Under the pieces are notes generated by a model that searched no databases, was not told the origin of the DNA, and was given only the letters and a program-made list of their open reading frames with translations. DNA of 64,000 nt from Bettongia penicillata ogilbyi (Eukaryota > Chordata > Mammalia > Diprotodontia > Potoroidae): contig JAJHZJ010000751.1 of the NCBI GenBank assembly GCA_023548195.1, positions 1,554,501-1,618,500 on the forward strand. Direction: 5' to 3'. Below are positions 53,263 through 62,994 of the stretch, one piece after another (the stretch's first letter is position 1; every line of letters starts with the position of its first letter). The position numbers were made by a program, and so were the translations under genes.

Positions 53263-54005
53263 ATGTTGTTAGAAAATTATATTTGTCAGAAAAATTTCTT
53301 TAGGATGTGCCTCTAATTAAAATTTTTGAAGTAACATTTTGATTTTGACAATAAATAGCTCCAAATTTGCTCCCTCCTCACATGGCAGAATAGAGAGTAT
53401 AGTATTTATGAAATGGAGGGAGTAATCTAGGAAAGGGACAACACAGAAAGACAAATATCTATTTTTTAAACATCCATGGTCCATTCATCTCACAAAGAAT
53501 TTTATTTGTTAAATTGCAATTACTATTTTAGTTCGTAACTGTAGTATCAAAGCCAAAGAGAAATATCCTTGAATATATATACAAAGAAAATTGGAATATG
53601 TTTATGATATTTCCTAGCTCGTTAAATACTGAAAATCAGTTACAGATTAAATTAAAAAATAAAAATCAAAGAAATTCTGGGTTGAACTTTGAATAAACTT
53701 AAAAATGCCCTTCATTAAAACCCTTCCCTAGTAGTTTGATCTATGTTTGGAAACAATTATTTAAGATATATTGGAAATAACGAGATATTGGAGAAGATGA
53801 TTTAGGGGAGATAATTTATGAGCAAACTGAGATTCCTTAACGGTGAAGCTCAGTAAACAGAGATAATGCCAAGAAAGGTCAAGAATTGCAAAATGAATCC
53901 AAACTCTTTAGAACTCTCTCTAGTGGCAAACCACTTAGGGATTGTTTTCCCTCACCCTGGGACTGTGGTGCTCAGAGAAAAAAAGAGGAAAGGAAAGAGA
54001 CATAA
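53263..54005. other. AT-rich unassigned block
   Basis: Strongly AT-rich, no repeat named. It holds the first copy of the 39-bp repeat (53683-53721). Confidence 0.4.
53683..53721 (+). repeat. 39-bp direct repeat, copy 1
   Basis: Begins TGAACTTTGAATAAAC and ends CCTTCATTAAAAC. Identical over all 39 bases to 54990-55028, while the flanks differ completely. Confidence 0.95.
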
Positions 54006-54019
54006 AGATAAAGCATAAG

Positions 54020-54040
54020 GGAGAGAGAGAGGGAGGGAGG

Positions 54041-54119
<79 letters not shown>

Positions 54120-54130
54120 GAGAGAGACAA
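54020..54130. repeat. (GA)n microsatellite
   Basis: GGGA units, then about 34 uninterrupted GA units. The matching open frames are artefacts. Confidence 0.95.
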
Positions 54131-54940
54131 GGAGACATATCTCAATAGGGAGGAATAGGCAGCTAGAGAAGGACTTCTTATGGTTCCTCCTAATAATATG
54201 AATTCAGGTTGCAGATTTCAAGTTCAAGTTCAACCTTAGCATGGGCTTCTAGTTTTTCTTCCATGTCCTTGTGCAAGGAAGAGGTCAGTGAGTGCAAACA
54301 ATATGGCTACCTCACTGCAGCAGCTCTCAGATAATGCACCAGCATCCACAGAGCATACAGCCAAGATGATTTGGCCTGGAGCTACAGGAGGCTTCTACCT
54401 CCATCTGACCTGGAAGGAGGAGGACCAAAGGGTCCCGTTTTGTTAATCTGAGTAACCTCATTTTCATCTCATTTAACTAGTGGGAGTTAATTGAACTGCT
54501 TGCTGAGATCTTTCACACACAGCTAAATAGAGTAAAATGAGGTTACAGTGTTCTCTAACCCACTTCTGGCCCATTTAGTGTCTTTTTTTTTTACCCCAAA
54601 AAGGGTCAGGCCACCCTGAAAATATGAGATTATATATCTAACACCTTTAGAGAGGGAAAATACCAGATCGTATCTAACTACTTTGTAAATAAGGAGCTGT
54701 GTGGATTTCACACTCCTACGGACTTCTTTTCCCTCCTGTCTCTAATATTTTTGCCTTTGATTTTCTCTACCTCCATCTAATGCAAATCTACTTCCTATCT
54801 TTTCAGGGCCAATGACCCAGCATATTGCCTGGATCCTCCCTCTCAAATGCATTTTTCTTCTGAGCATGACCCTTAGCCCCATGATGTTTACAACTTCTCT
54901 TTCCTCTTTTTTATCTCTCCGTCTCACTTGTCCCTCCTTC
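54131..54940. other. Unassigned sequence
   Basis: No repeat recognised; pyrimidine-rich from 54720. Minus frames of 62-74 codons are not supported. Confidence 0.35.
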
Positions 54941-54943
54941 CCC

Positions 54944-55110
54944 TTGAATAGCCAGTTTCTACACAATGCCTTACAAAAGAATTCTCCACTGAACTTTGAA
55001 TAAACTTAAAAATGCCCTTCATTAAAACTCAATCAATCAGTTGAATTGCCACTTTCTACAAAATGCCTCACACCCAAATTGGATTGGAAAAATCCAATCA
55101 ATCAATTGGC
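54944..55110. repeat. Local patchwork duplication with 39-bp repeat copy 2 and an inverted repeat
   Basis: 'ttgaatagccagtttctaca' (from 54945) recurs about 97 bases later as 'ttgaattgccactttctaca' (from 55042), each followed by 'aatgcct'-like text. The 39-bp repeat copy 2 (54990-55028) lies between them. At about 55081-55105 the text ATTGGATT-GGAAA-AATCCAAT forms an 8-bp inverted repeat, and AATCAATCA motifs occur at 55030 and 55100. Confidence 0.75.
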
Positions 55111-55435
55111 TGAGTTTTTTTTTTTTAATTCTGACCAAATTGTTGTTTTTTTTTTACCACCAGAAAAATTTAGGATTTTTTGGCTTTTGGGGAGATTTTT
55201 TTGGCCTTGTAGAGATATTACATCAGATCATGTCTTACATTCAGAAGGAATTTTTTTGATTACAAACTCCTTTCAGTTACTCCAGATCTGTACAAATAAT
55301 CCTAATTATGGTATGCGGCCACTATTCAGATATATCTCAAGAAAAATAAGAAATTTTATCTATTAGAATCATAAAATGAAAGCAAGGTTGGTTCTGGGAA
55401 GCTAAATTATGCATATTACCAACCAAGTCTTTTCC
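55111..55435. other. T-rich unassigned sequence
   Basis: Several T-runs. Frames of 72 and 106 codons in different frames overlap and have no known match. Confidence 0.35.
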
Positions 55436-55890
55436 CTTATTTTACAGATTGATTCTTAAAAAAAAAATACTATGGATATCTTATGTTTTTATACCACAAT
55501 CATTTTCAAATATACCACCTTCCCTATCCCTACTGTTGTCCCCATGCAACATAGAAAAAAGAAAGCAAAGATACATGCCATAGTCTTCATAGGCTTCCAT
55601 GTATTCCTTCTATATGTTGTTACTTATGATATAATAAACCTAAGATCATTGATCCAGAGCCAGAAGGGAATTCAGAGACCACCTGGCCTACTCTCTCCTC
55701 CTTTTATAGATTAAAAAAAAAAACCCACAGAGGTCCAGACTGGTTTGTGACATACCCATGGTCACACAGAAAGGAATATTCCATTATATTCATAAATCAC
55801 AATTTTTTCAGCCATTCTCCCTGTTGCTTTGTTTTCTAATACAAAAAAAAAGTGCTACTATGGATTTGGGGGATATATATGAAGTTAAGG
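55436..55890 (-). mobile_element. L1-derived pieces, antisense, split by an antisense MIR
   Basis: 55780-55870 (ggaatattccattatattca; 'ttttttcagccattctccct'; 'aagtgctactatggatttgg') is the reverse of the L1 3' region. 55640-55772 is an antisense MIR ('gatccagagccagaagggaa', 'catacccatggtcacacaga'). 55436-55640 may be more of the L1 but is unsure. Confidence 0.55.
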
Positions 55891-55984
55891 CCTTCACAAC
55901 AAGTAGATTTTACAGTCTATGTATGGATTAGGAGTGATTATAAAACAATTTGGAACTGATGAGACACATCTAAGTTTTAGATTG

Positions 55985-56075
55985 CCCCAATCAGTATCTC
56001 CTTCTTCCCCCTGATGCCTAGCACAGCGTCTGGCAAGTAGAATGTGCTCAATAAATTACTTGAATTGTTCATTCT
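55985..56075 (+). mobile_element. L2 3' terminus
   Basis: 'gatgcctagcacagcgtctg', 'gtagaatgtgctcaataaat'. Confidence 0.7.
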
Positions 56076-56104
56076 CAAGTGATCTCCAAGCTGCTCCTTT
56101 ATGG

Positions 56105-57002
56105 TGTCCCTGCACATTTGTAGGTTTGTGTGTGTGTGTGTGTTTTGTTTGCATTACTGCTTTACTTTTTTTTTTAATTTTAATTAATTTATTTGTTTTC
56201 AGTTTTCAACAATGACTTTCATAAGTCTTAAATTTTTCCTGCTCCCTCCTCCCTCTCTTCCAAATCTTATATGGGCATGTGTTGTTGTTGCTGTGCGCAT
56301 TTGTGTGTGTATGTGTGTGTGTGTTTTCCTACATGCTTTCGTAAAATCATCATGCTCTTTAGGAATTGACCATGATTAAATGTTCAGCCCAATGGGGGAG
56401 AAACCGTCATCCACAGACATCTCCATCAGGTGAGACTCAAAAGCTTTCGATGCTGATGCTCCTTAACCTTTCTATGAGCGTCTGAGGGCTATGGTCAACA
56501 CAAGTTCCAGTTAGGCAGTCCCTTATGGAATACTCTTTGGACTCTTTTCATTTTATTTTCAATTCAAGGAACAAAACAAGCATTTCCATAACATACTACA
56601 ATTTTAAAAAAGATGATTGCCCATGAAACTTCAAATCTGTCATGTACAACTTGTTATTCTGTCCAAATATACAACAAGGTCATCATAGAATTTTTTTTTC
56701 TTTTTTCTTCCATCTCTACCCTAGAGATAGCTACTATTAGACATAAATAGGTATGTTTATATATAGATAGATAGATATAGATATATATCTCTGTGTGTAT
56801 GTGTATATATGTATAAATGCATATCTACATACATATGTAGATATACATGTAAAATTATTCCATATATATTTCTTTTTATCAGTTCTTTCTCTGGATGAAG
56901 ATAGCATCTCTCTTTGTATGTTCTTTATTTTGAATTTGTCTATTTGTAATAGTCAAAATGACATGTTTTTTAAAACAATATTGCTACTACTTTAACCTGG
57001 CC
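56105..57002 (-). mobile_element. L1 3' region, antisense
   Basis: Plus strand: 'tttgttttcagttttcaaca', 'gctccctcctccctctcttc', 'gatgattgcccatgaaactt', 'catgtacaacttgttattct', 'atcagttctttctctggatg', 'atagtcaaaatgacatg', 'aaacaatattgctactac'. This is the reverse of marsupial L1 3' sequence. It contains (TG)n at 56124-56143 and 56295-56325 and a (TA)n tract at 56750-56845. Confidence 0.7.
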
Positions 57003-57071
57003 TTAGAGTGGTGAATGCATGGGTTGATACTTACTTGTCCCATGTTAGAAAGATGAACTTATTGGATCCGA

Positions 57072-57290
57072 GGCTCATATATGTAGAGCTGGAAGAGATC
57101 CTAAAAGTATTTGAGTCCAACCCCCTCATTTTACAATTGAGAAAACTGAGGTCCAGAGAGGTTAAGAGGCTTGTCCAGCATCACACAGCTAATATATGTC
57201 TGAGGTTAGATTTGAATCCATATCCTCTTGATTGTAGATCCAACACTCTATCCACTGCACTCCACTGTTGCTCTGGTATTGCCTAACAAA
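57072..57290 (-). mobile_element. MIR-type SINE, antisense, near full length
   Basis: Plus strand: 'gtagagctggaagagatcct', 'cattttacaattgagaaaac', 'gcttgtccagcatcacacag', 'cactctatccactgcactcc'. Confidence 0.85.
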
Positions 57291-57740
57291 AAGCCTAGAG
57301 GAATGACAGAAATTTGAGATAAGAAGCTGAATGCTTCTTTATACATTTAGAAGCATAGAAATATATTTGCAAATATGAGCTTTTGAGTTTCTGGGTTAAA
57401 AAAAGAAAAAAGGATACGTAAGTCAAGTATTATCTGATAAAAAGATATTCCTGTTTTAGAGTAATTTGGCCTCATGATGATAATCCTGTAAATAAACAGG
57501 AGAATTGTGGATGTACAGATGGAAAGCTATGAAAAAAACACATTGTCAGAAGCAATTAAAGAAAAATTTAGCTATGTATAAACAGGATGGATCATAGGGT
57601 CACGCACTGCAATGGCTTATTAGACATACTTCTCCATTCTGAGAGCTCAAGTTAGTAGAGTGCAACAATGGGAGATAGACTCACTGGATGATATCTAATT
57701 GGAACTTAGTAATGCCAAGAATGTTCAAGCCTGGACAGAA
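57291..57740. other. Unassigned sequence
   Basis: Nothing recognised. Confidence 0.3.
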
Positions 57741-57741
57741 G

Positions 57742-57742
<1 letters not shown>

Positions 57743-57790
<48 letters not shown>

Positions 57791-57812
57791 TGTGCATGTG
57801 TGTGTGTGCACG
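57743..57812. repeat. (TG)n microsatellite with CG interruptions
   Basis: About 22 TG units followed by TGCGCGTGTGCATG and more TG units; alternating purine-pyrimidine throughout. Confidence 0.95.
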
Positions 57813-57819
57813 TGTTTGC

Positions 57820-57900
57820 TTTAGGCTTGGACTGTCCAATTGTTTCAATTGTGTCTGATTCTTTGCGAGTCCATTTAGGATTTACTTGGCCCAACCTCCT
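57820..57900 (-). mobile_element. MAR1-like SINE tail, antisense
   Basis: Plus strand: 'ccaattgtttcaattgtgtc', 'tgattctttgcgagtccatt', 'taggatttacttggc', the reverse of the MAR1 3' tail. Confidence 0.65.
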
Positions 57901-57949
57901 TCCCCTGCACCACCCATCTGCCCCTTAGGCTTGGGTAGCTTAATACAAT

Positions 57950-58402
57950 GAGAAAAAAGAGACTAGAATTAGGGGGCATAATTTCAAATTCCATCTCTGC
58001 CACTTGCAACCTATATCTGAGTTTGATAAGTCACCTAACTTCAGGGTCTCAGTCTCCTCCTCTGTATAACAAGGGAGTTGAATGAGATGGCCTCTAAGGA
58101 TCTTTCCAGCTCTAAACCTGTGCTCTGTTCAATTTTATTTTGTATTTGGTTTCTTCAAAGAATATTTGAACTTGAATAAGTTGTCCATCTTTTTAAAATT
58201 TCCTTAGTCTTAAGTCCCTTTTAGGAGTCCCCATGATACAGCACAATGAACTTTGTAATAAGTAGACCTGGGCTCAAATTCTGACTCTGCAACTTTCTAA
58301 TTGTGTCACCATGGACAAATGGTGACTTAATATCTTTGCATCTCAGTTTCTTCAACTATAAAATGAAGGAAATATACTAGACACCCTCTGTTTCCATTTA
58401 AT
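57950..58402 (+). mobile_element. Two MIR/Ther SINEs in tandem
   Basis: 57955-58135: 'cacctaacttcagggtctca', 'gaatgagatggcctctaagg', 'atctttccagctctaaacct'. 58225-58400: 'tagacctgggctcaaattct', 'ctcagtttcttcaactataa', 'atgaaggaaatatactagac'. Confidence 0.8.
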
Positions 58403-58475
58403 TCTTTTCCTTTTCCTTCTTCTTCTTCCTCTTCTTCTTTCTTTTCCATCATCATCATCATTATCATCATCATTG
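58398..58475. repeat. (TTC)n and (ATC)n microsatellites
   Basis: TTC-rich run (58400-58448), then (CAT)n (58448-58475). Confidence 0.9.
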
Positions 58476-58850
58476 AAAGACAGGCTGGCATAAGGGAACA
58501 TTAGCCTTGGAACCAGAAAGGTCTGAGTTCAAGTCCTGACTGACACCCACTAGAGGCAAAGATCTCATCTTAGCTTCACACAAAATGCTAAAACTGTAGG
58601 TTATAGAGAAGTCTCCAACCTTCGTCAGTTGAGGGAGTTTCTATACTGGGAGTTTCCACACTGATATGCCCCACCTTTCCAAAAAAATACTATTTTTATT
58701 GTAGCCCTAGATTAGTGATTTAACTTTTATATGACCAGTTCCCATGAAAAGAAAAAGTCCAGACATGAATCATTCATTCTTCCAGATTTCCCCCAAAGAA
58801 AATAAAATATCAGCTGATTGGACTTAACTTAGGAAACTTCATTATAGTAA
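58476..58850. other. MIR head fragment, then unassigned
   Basis: 58480-58560 has a plus-strand MIR head ('ggaaccagaaaggtctgagt', 'tcaagtcctgactga'). 58560-58850 is unrecognised. Confidence 0.45.
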
Positions 58851-58852
58851 TA

Positions 58853-59100
58853 AGAGAAACTCCATAGCATAATGGATAGTACAATGGACTTTGACTCAGG
58901 AAGACCTGAGTTCAGATTCTAACTCCAATACTTTATCTATGTCACCATGTACAAGTTATTTCATATCTTTCAGTCTTAGTTTCTTTATCTTTAAAGTAGG
59001 GATAATAATAGCCCTTCTCAAGATTACAATTACTGTAATGTCCAATTAAATAACATATGGAAAGTATGATACAAACCTCAAAGCCTTCTATGAGCATGAA
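58853..59100 (+). mobile_element. MAR/MIR-like SINE
   Basis: Head 'ccatagcataatggatagta', 'gaagacctgagttcagattc', core 'agtcttagtttctttatctt', tail 'acaaacctcaaagccttcta'. Confidence 0.75.
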
Positions 59101-60225
59101 TTCTTTTGTGTGTGCATTTTGTCTAATGTGTGTTCAATTTGAGTTTCAGTGAGTTAGCAGCAAAGTTCTTGATATCTCTGCTTTATGACTGGGAGTTAAA
59201 TACTTATATGCCCATGTAATTAAAGGAGAATGGACCCATGACAGATCTTGCTTTTAAGATTCTAAACTTGAGAAATTAAATTCTTTGATGAATCCTTAGA
59301 ATACACACAAGCAGTAAGGCTTCCCCCTGTTCCTCTGTTCACTCCCCCATTGAATTAGGGCATTTTGAAATCTCGATCTTGTTTCTGGTTCATATGACAG
59401 CTCCATAAGCCAGGACCAAAGGACCAGAGGTGGGGGGCATGGAGTGGGGGTGGAGTGGAGTGGAGGGGTGAAGAAACAGCTTAGCCACATTAGCAGACTA
59501 TTTCATCTGGGCCACAGGTTTCTGAATGAACTTCAGCGCAGACCCTGGTAGACATCTGAACTCTATAAATCCACAGGTGTTTAAGTAGCCCTAAGGGCTA
59601 GGTCAGATAACAGACTTGTTCCAGTCTGACTTTACAAGGATTTAGGACTGTGTAAACAACCTTTGCAAGAATCTCTCTTTACTGCTAAGTAAAACCAGTA
59701 GCCTGCAAAGCCACCTTTGAGTTTTCTACTGTACAGTGCAATGCGGTTACCTTGGATTTCTATTTATAAGCTGTGTATTTGATATACAATCCAGGTAGCA
59801 TTTGGGCTCTGCATTTTGCAAACAACTTGGCAGGAAACAGAGTCTTAAAAAGGAAGCTAATACACTGTTAAAGGGGACAATATAAACTGTTACCATGATT
59901 TCCTTCTCTTTTTTCCATAAATGGTCTTTGGGAACCCAAAACTGCTGGTGCTACATAATCATTCATTTGGACTTCTGAATGTTTCAGTTCCTCTTACCCA
60001 TTGTTAGTGAGGGAAATAAAAGTAAATGAGATAGACTATTCATAAATTAACTCAAAAGGAGAAGTAAGGTTTGCTTCTTGGTGGTGGTGTGCATTTATTT
60101 GATTTTTTCCCAAAGGAGACATTGAATTTAGAGGCCAAAGGGTAGCATCAACCACAGGGTCTAATGATATTGCTTACACTGTGTTCACAGAAAATTAGTC
60201 TATCCAGTGGTCAGGGTCTATCTTC
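59101..60225. other. Repeat-poor block, candidate conserved non-coding element (59500-59960)
   Basis: No repeat recognised. TGTAAACA (59651-59658) matches the forkhead core, and CTATTTATAA (59760-59769) matches the MEF2 consensus. A second AAACAAC lies near 59820. No coding frame. The regulatory role is inference. Confidence 0.4.
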
Positions 60226-60227
60226 TG

Positions 60228-60475
60228 TCTTTGTATCTTTTCACTCATTGTCCCCCAGCCCTGGAATACACTTACTCCTCACCTGTTTCGCAGGATCACT
60301 AGTTTCTGAATGACCCTTTCTTTCAGAGATCTTTCCTCATCTTCCAAGTGCCAGTTTGCTGCCCACAAATCACTTTGTATCTATTTTAAATGCATATTAC
60401 TTCCCCTAGCCAGACTATAAGGTTCTCAAGGGAAGGGACCATTTCCAATTTTGTCTTTGCATACCCAGACTAGCA
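60228..60475 (+). mobile_element. L2 3' end
   Basis: 'gccctggaatacacttactc', 'gagatctttcctcatcttcc', 'tatctattttaaatgcatat', 'gactataaggttctcaaggg', 'cccagactag'. The 145-codon minus frame (60415-60852) is an antisense artefact across two repeats. Confidence 0.75.
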
Positions 60476-60720
60476 TGTTTACAAAAGCAGAGTAGTTGTG
60501 GAATAAATGTCTGTATTGGTATTGCTACTGTTAATGCCATGACCAAATTGCAAACCTGATGGTAAACCATAAATAACTGACCAAAAGCCTGAATTGAGAA
60601 AATGGTTCCAGAGAACACCAGTAGGGACCTGGAAGGAGAATATGCCAATTGGAAGGGGAAGAATATCTGCAGAGTCAGCTTGGAATAAACTGAAAACAAG
60701 ACATGAAAATCATTAGTAAA
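60476..60720. other. Unassigned sequence
   Basis: Nothing recognised. Confidence 0.3.
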
Positions 60721-60721
60721 G

Positions 60722-61110
60722 GGGCAAGTCAAGTCAACCAAGTACTCACTAGCCATTGGCAACATGCCAAAAATAGTGCCTGACCTTAAGGAGCTTACAA
60801 TCAAATGGGGCTGAAACATGCAAACAACGACATACATACAAGAGGTACACAAGGTGAACAGGAATGCATCTCAGAGGGAAAGCACTACCATTGAGAATAA
60901 GGAAAGGTCTTTACCAGAAGATAGAATTTGATTGTAGTCAAATCAGTTCAATCCAACACACATTTATTACTATTCTGCTAGGCCCTGGTGCAAAGACAAA
61001 AATGAGAGCTCCTTCCTATCCTGCCCGAAGAGCTCAGAGGAAAATGATGACAACATATAAACAAGATATCAAGTACAAAATACATACAAAAAAAATACAA
61101 AGTAATTGGT
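60722..61110 (+). mobile_element. Two copies of the unassigned ancient repeat in tandem
   Basis: First (60722-60930): 'tgaccttaaggagcttacaa', 'gcaaacaacgacatacatac', 'agagggaaagcactacc'. Second (60945-61110): 'cacatttattactattctgc', 'taggccctggtgcaaagaca', 'aacatataaacaagatatca'. The pair shows the same start-to-end order twice. Confidence 0.55.
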
Positions 61111-61117
61111 GGGGGGT

Positions 61118-61278
61118 AGAGTAAGACAGGCCTGGAGTAAGAGCTGGCATTTATATTGAGACTTGGAGAGAACTTGGTAAATCACTTCAGTCTTTGGGCC
61201 TCAGTTTCCTCAGCTGTAAAGAAGGGACTGAACTAGATGGCTTCTTAGGTCTTTACTAACTCTAAACCAATGATCCTC
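61118..61278 (+). mobile_element. MIR/Ther SINE
   Basis: 'cttggtaaatcacttcagtc', 'cctcagtttcctcagctgta', 'actagatggcttcttaggtc'. Confidence 0.7.
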
Positions 61279-62025
61279 TAGCTCCAAGGAGAGGAGATGA
61301 GGAGGGAGAGCATTCAAGACATAGGGTACAGGTTGTGTAAAGGTATGAAAGTAAAAGCATTGAAAGTGGAGGATATACAGGGTAGAGCACCACCCATATT
61401 TAATTAACTCAGGCACAGAGTTCCAGTGGTCTGTCTTATTTCTCACCTTAAGTTAGGAATACTTGTAACAGTACTGGTGATTCAAGTTTTCTATCCTATT
61501 TTAAAAGAATGGTATGCTTTGGAGTGTATTTGATACCACAGAGGAAGAAAAAAATAATATGTTAAAAGTCGTTTCATGATATGAGATTTTTTTGTGCCTT
61601 GGCTGCCTATCATGAAAGATGTTTCTAGATGAAGTTTCAAAATGGTGACCCCAGTTGTCTGGGGTCCTTCAGGTGCCTTAGCTTATTCTGGTGCAGGGCA
61701 CACATGGATGCCAAAAGTGGGGGGTAACTTTTCAGGGGCAGGAAGGTTGCCTATCCTCCATGATGAAGGTTGCTACAGAGCAAAATGAATATGTGTTTTG
61801 AGAAGGAAGAAAGTATTTGGGGAAAAGATAACCAGATTCATACAAGTAAATGTTGATAAACTGTTCATCTCAAACTTATGAATTATATGTGAATGGTGAA
61901 TCCAGGGAAAGACTAAAAATCAAAGAGTTTCAACATGGAAAAATTAAGTTTCACATTAAGTTACACTGCATGTTTGAAGACTTTTTTACTTAATTTTCTG
62001 TTAACATTTTTCTTTGCATTCATTT
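61279..62025. other. Unassigned sequence
   Basis: 61285-61390 may be the 3' part of the unassigned repeat. The rest is unique. A perfect 8-bp inverted repeat GACCCCAG-TTGT-CTGGGGTC lies at 61647-61666. Confidence 0.4.
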
Positions 62026-62027
62026 AT

Positions 62028-62145
62028 TTTAAAAATATTCAATTCATTTTGACAGGTATGGATTTAGTTCCTCCTGTGTACTAGGCACTAGGCTTGGTAT
62101 ACAAAGATTAAAAAAGAACTTCTATTCTGCTTAGTAGAACCAATA
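62028..62145 (+). mobile_element. Unassigned ancient repeat, 5' fragment
   Basis: 'cctcctgtgtactaggcact' and 'gaacttctattctgcttagt'. Confidence 0.5.
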
Positions 62146-62325
62146 TGTGTACAGGTTATCATAACCATAAAGCATTTCTATATCATGTTAAGTTATGTAA
62201 AGAGCATTTGATATATACTATATCGTTAAATACAAAATATAAACACAAGAAATAAAAATCAGTTTTAATGAGAGTGAGCCCTAACAGTTGGGGGGAACCA
62301 TTAAAATATAAATTAGGATATAATT
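62146..62325. other. AT-rich flank of the L1 insertion
   Basis: AT-rich, ending 'ttaggatataatt' at the L1 junction, compatible with an L1 target. The duplication cannot be tested because the L1 3' end is outside the window. Confidence 0.4.
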
Positions 62326-62335
62326 GGGGAGGAGC

Positions 62336-62346
62336 CAAGATGGCGG
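62336..62346 (+). promoter_or_regulatory. YY1-type site at the L1 5' end
   Basis: CAAGATGGCGG matches the YY1 core (AAGATGGCGGC) 10 bases from the L1 start. In human L1 a YY1 site at the same place sets the transcription start. The same role here is inferred. Confidence 0.75.
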
Positions 62347-62994
62347 AGTAGAAAGATTCACATATGCTAGCTCCTAAACCACAGCCCATAAAATACCTGT
62401 AAAGAAGAACTCCCAACAAATTCTGGAGCAGCGGAAGCCACACAGCAATGGAGTAGAGGAAATTTCTGTTCCAGAGAGACCTGAGAAACAGACACCAAAG
62501 GCCCGTCGCGCACCGGAAGCAGAGCAGAACCCAGCCCTGCCTTGGCCACATGGCAATGAGAGGAGCAGATCCAAGCAGGCTTCAGGGATGGAATCTCCAG
62601 TGGCCACACAAGTCCCTCCACCCACAGGCACCAAAGGTCAGTGAGACAGTCTTTCTGGCTGGCCGAGAGGGGAGCAGAGTGTCTCCATAACTCAGGCCCC
62701 TTCAGGAGGCAGCAGCTGAGGCAGCGACAAGAGCTCCCGAAGCAGGAAGGAACTTGGATCCATTGTTGAAGGTCTCCTCATAAACCCCCTGAGGGAACTG
62801 AGCCCTATGTGGGGCCCTGTGCCCACCTGAGCAGCTTAACTTAATCTCACACTGAAGAGCAGCCCTGCTCCTGCTGAAAGCCCTGAGGCTGGGGAGAAGC
62901 ATTTGAATCTCAGCCCCCAAGCACTAGCTGGGCGGATCTGGAGGCAAGGTGGGGGTGGAGAGGAATCTCAGAAGTTAAGTAACTGGCTGGGAAA

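Noticed and set aside
60415..60852. 145-codon minus frame
   Set aside because: Antisense across an L2 3' end and the start of another repeat; no family match.
62183..62920. Minus-strand frames of 72-122 codons over the L1 5' UTR
   Set aside because: Antisense of the GC-rich L1 5' UTR, which commonly gives spurious frames.
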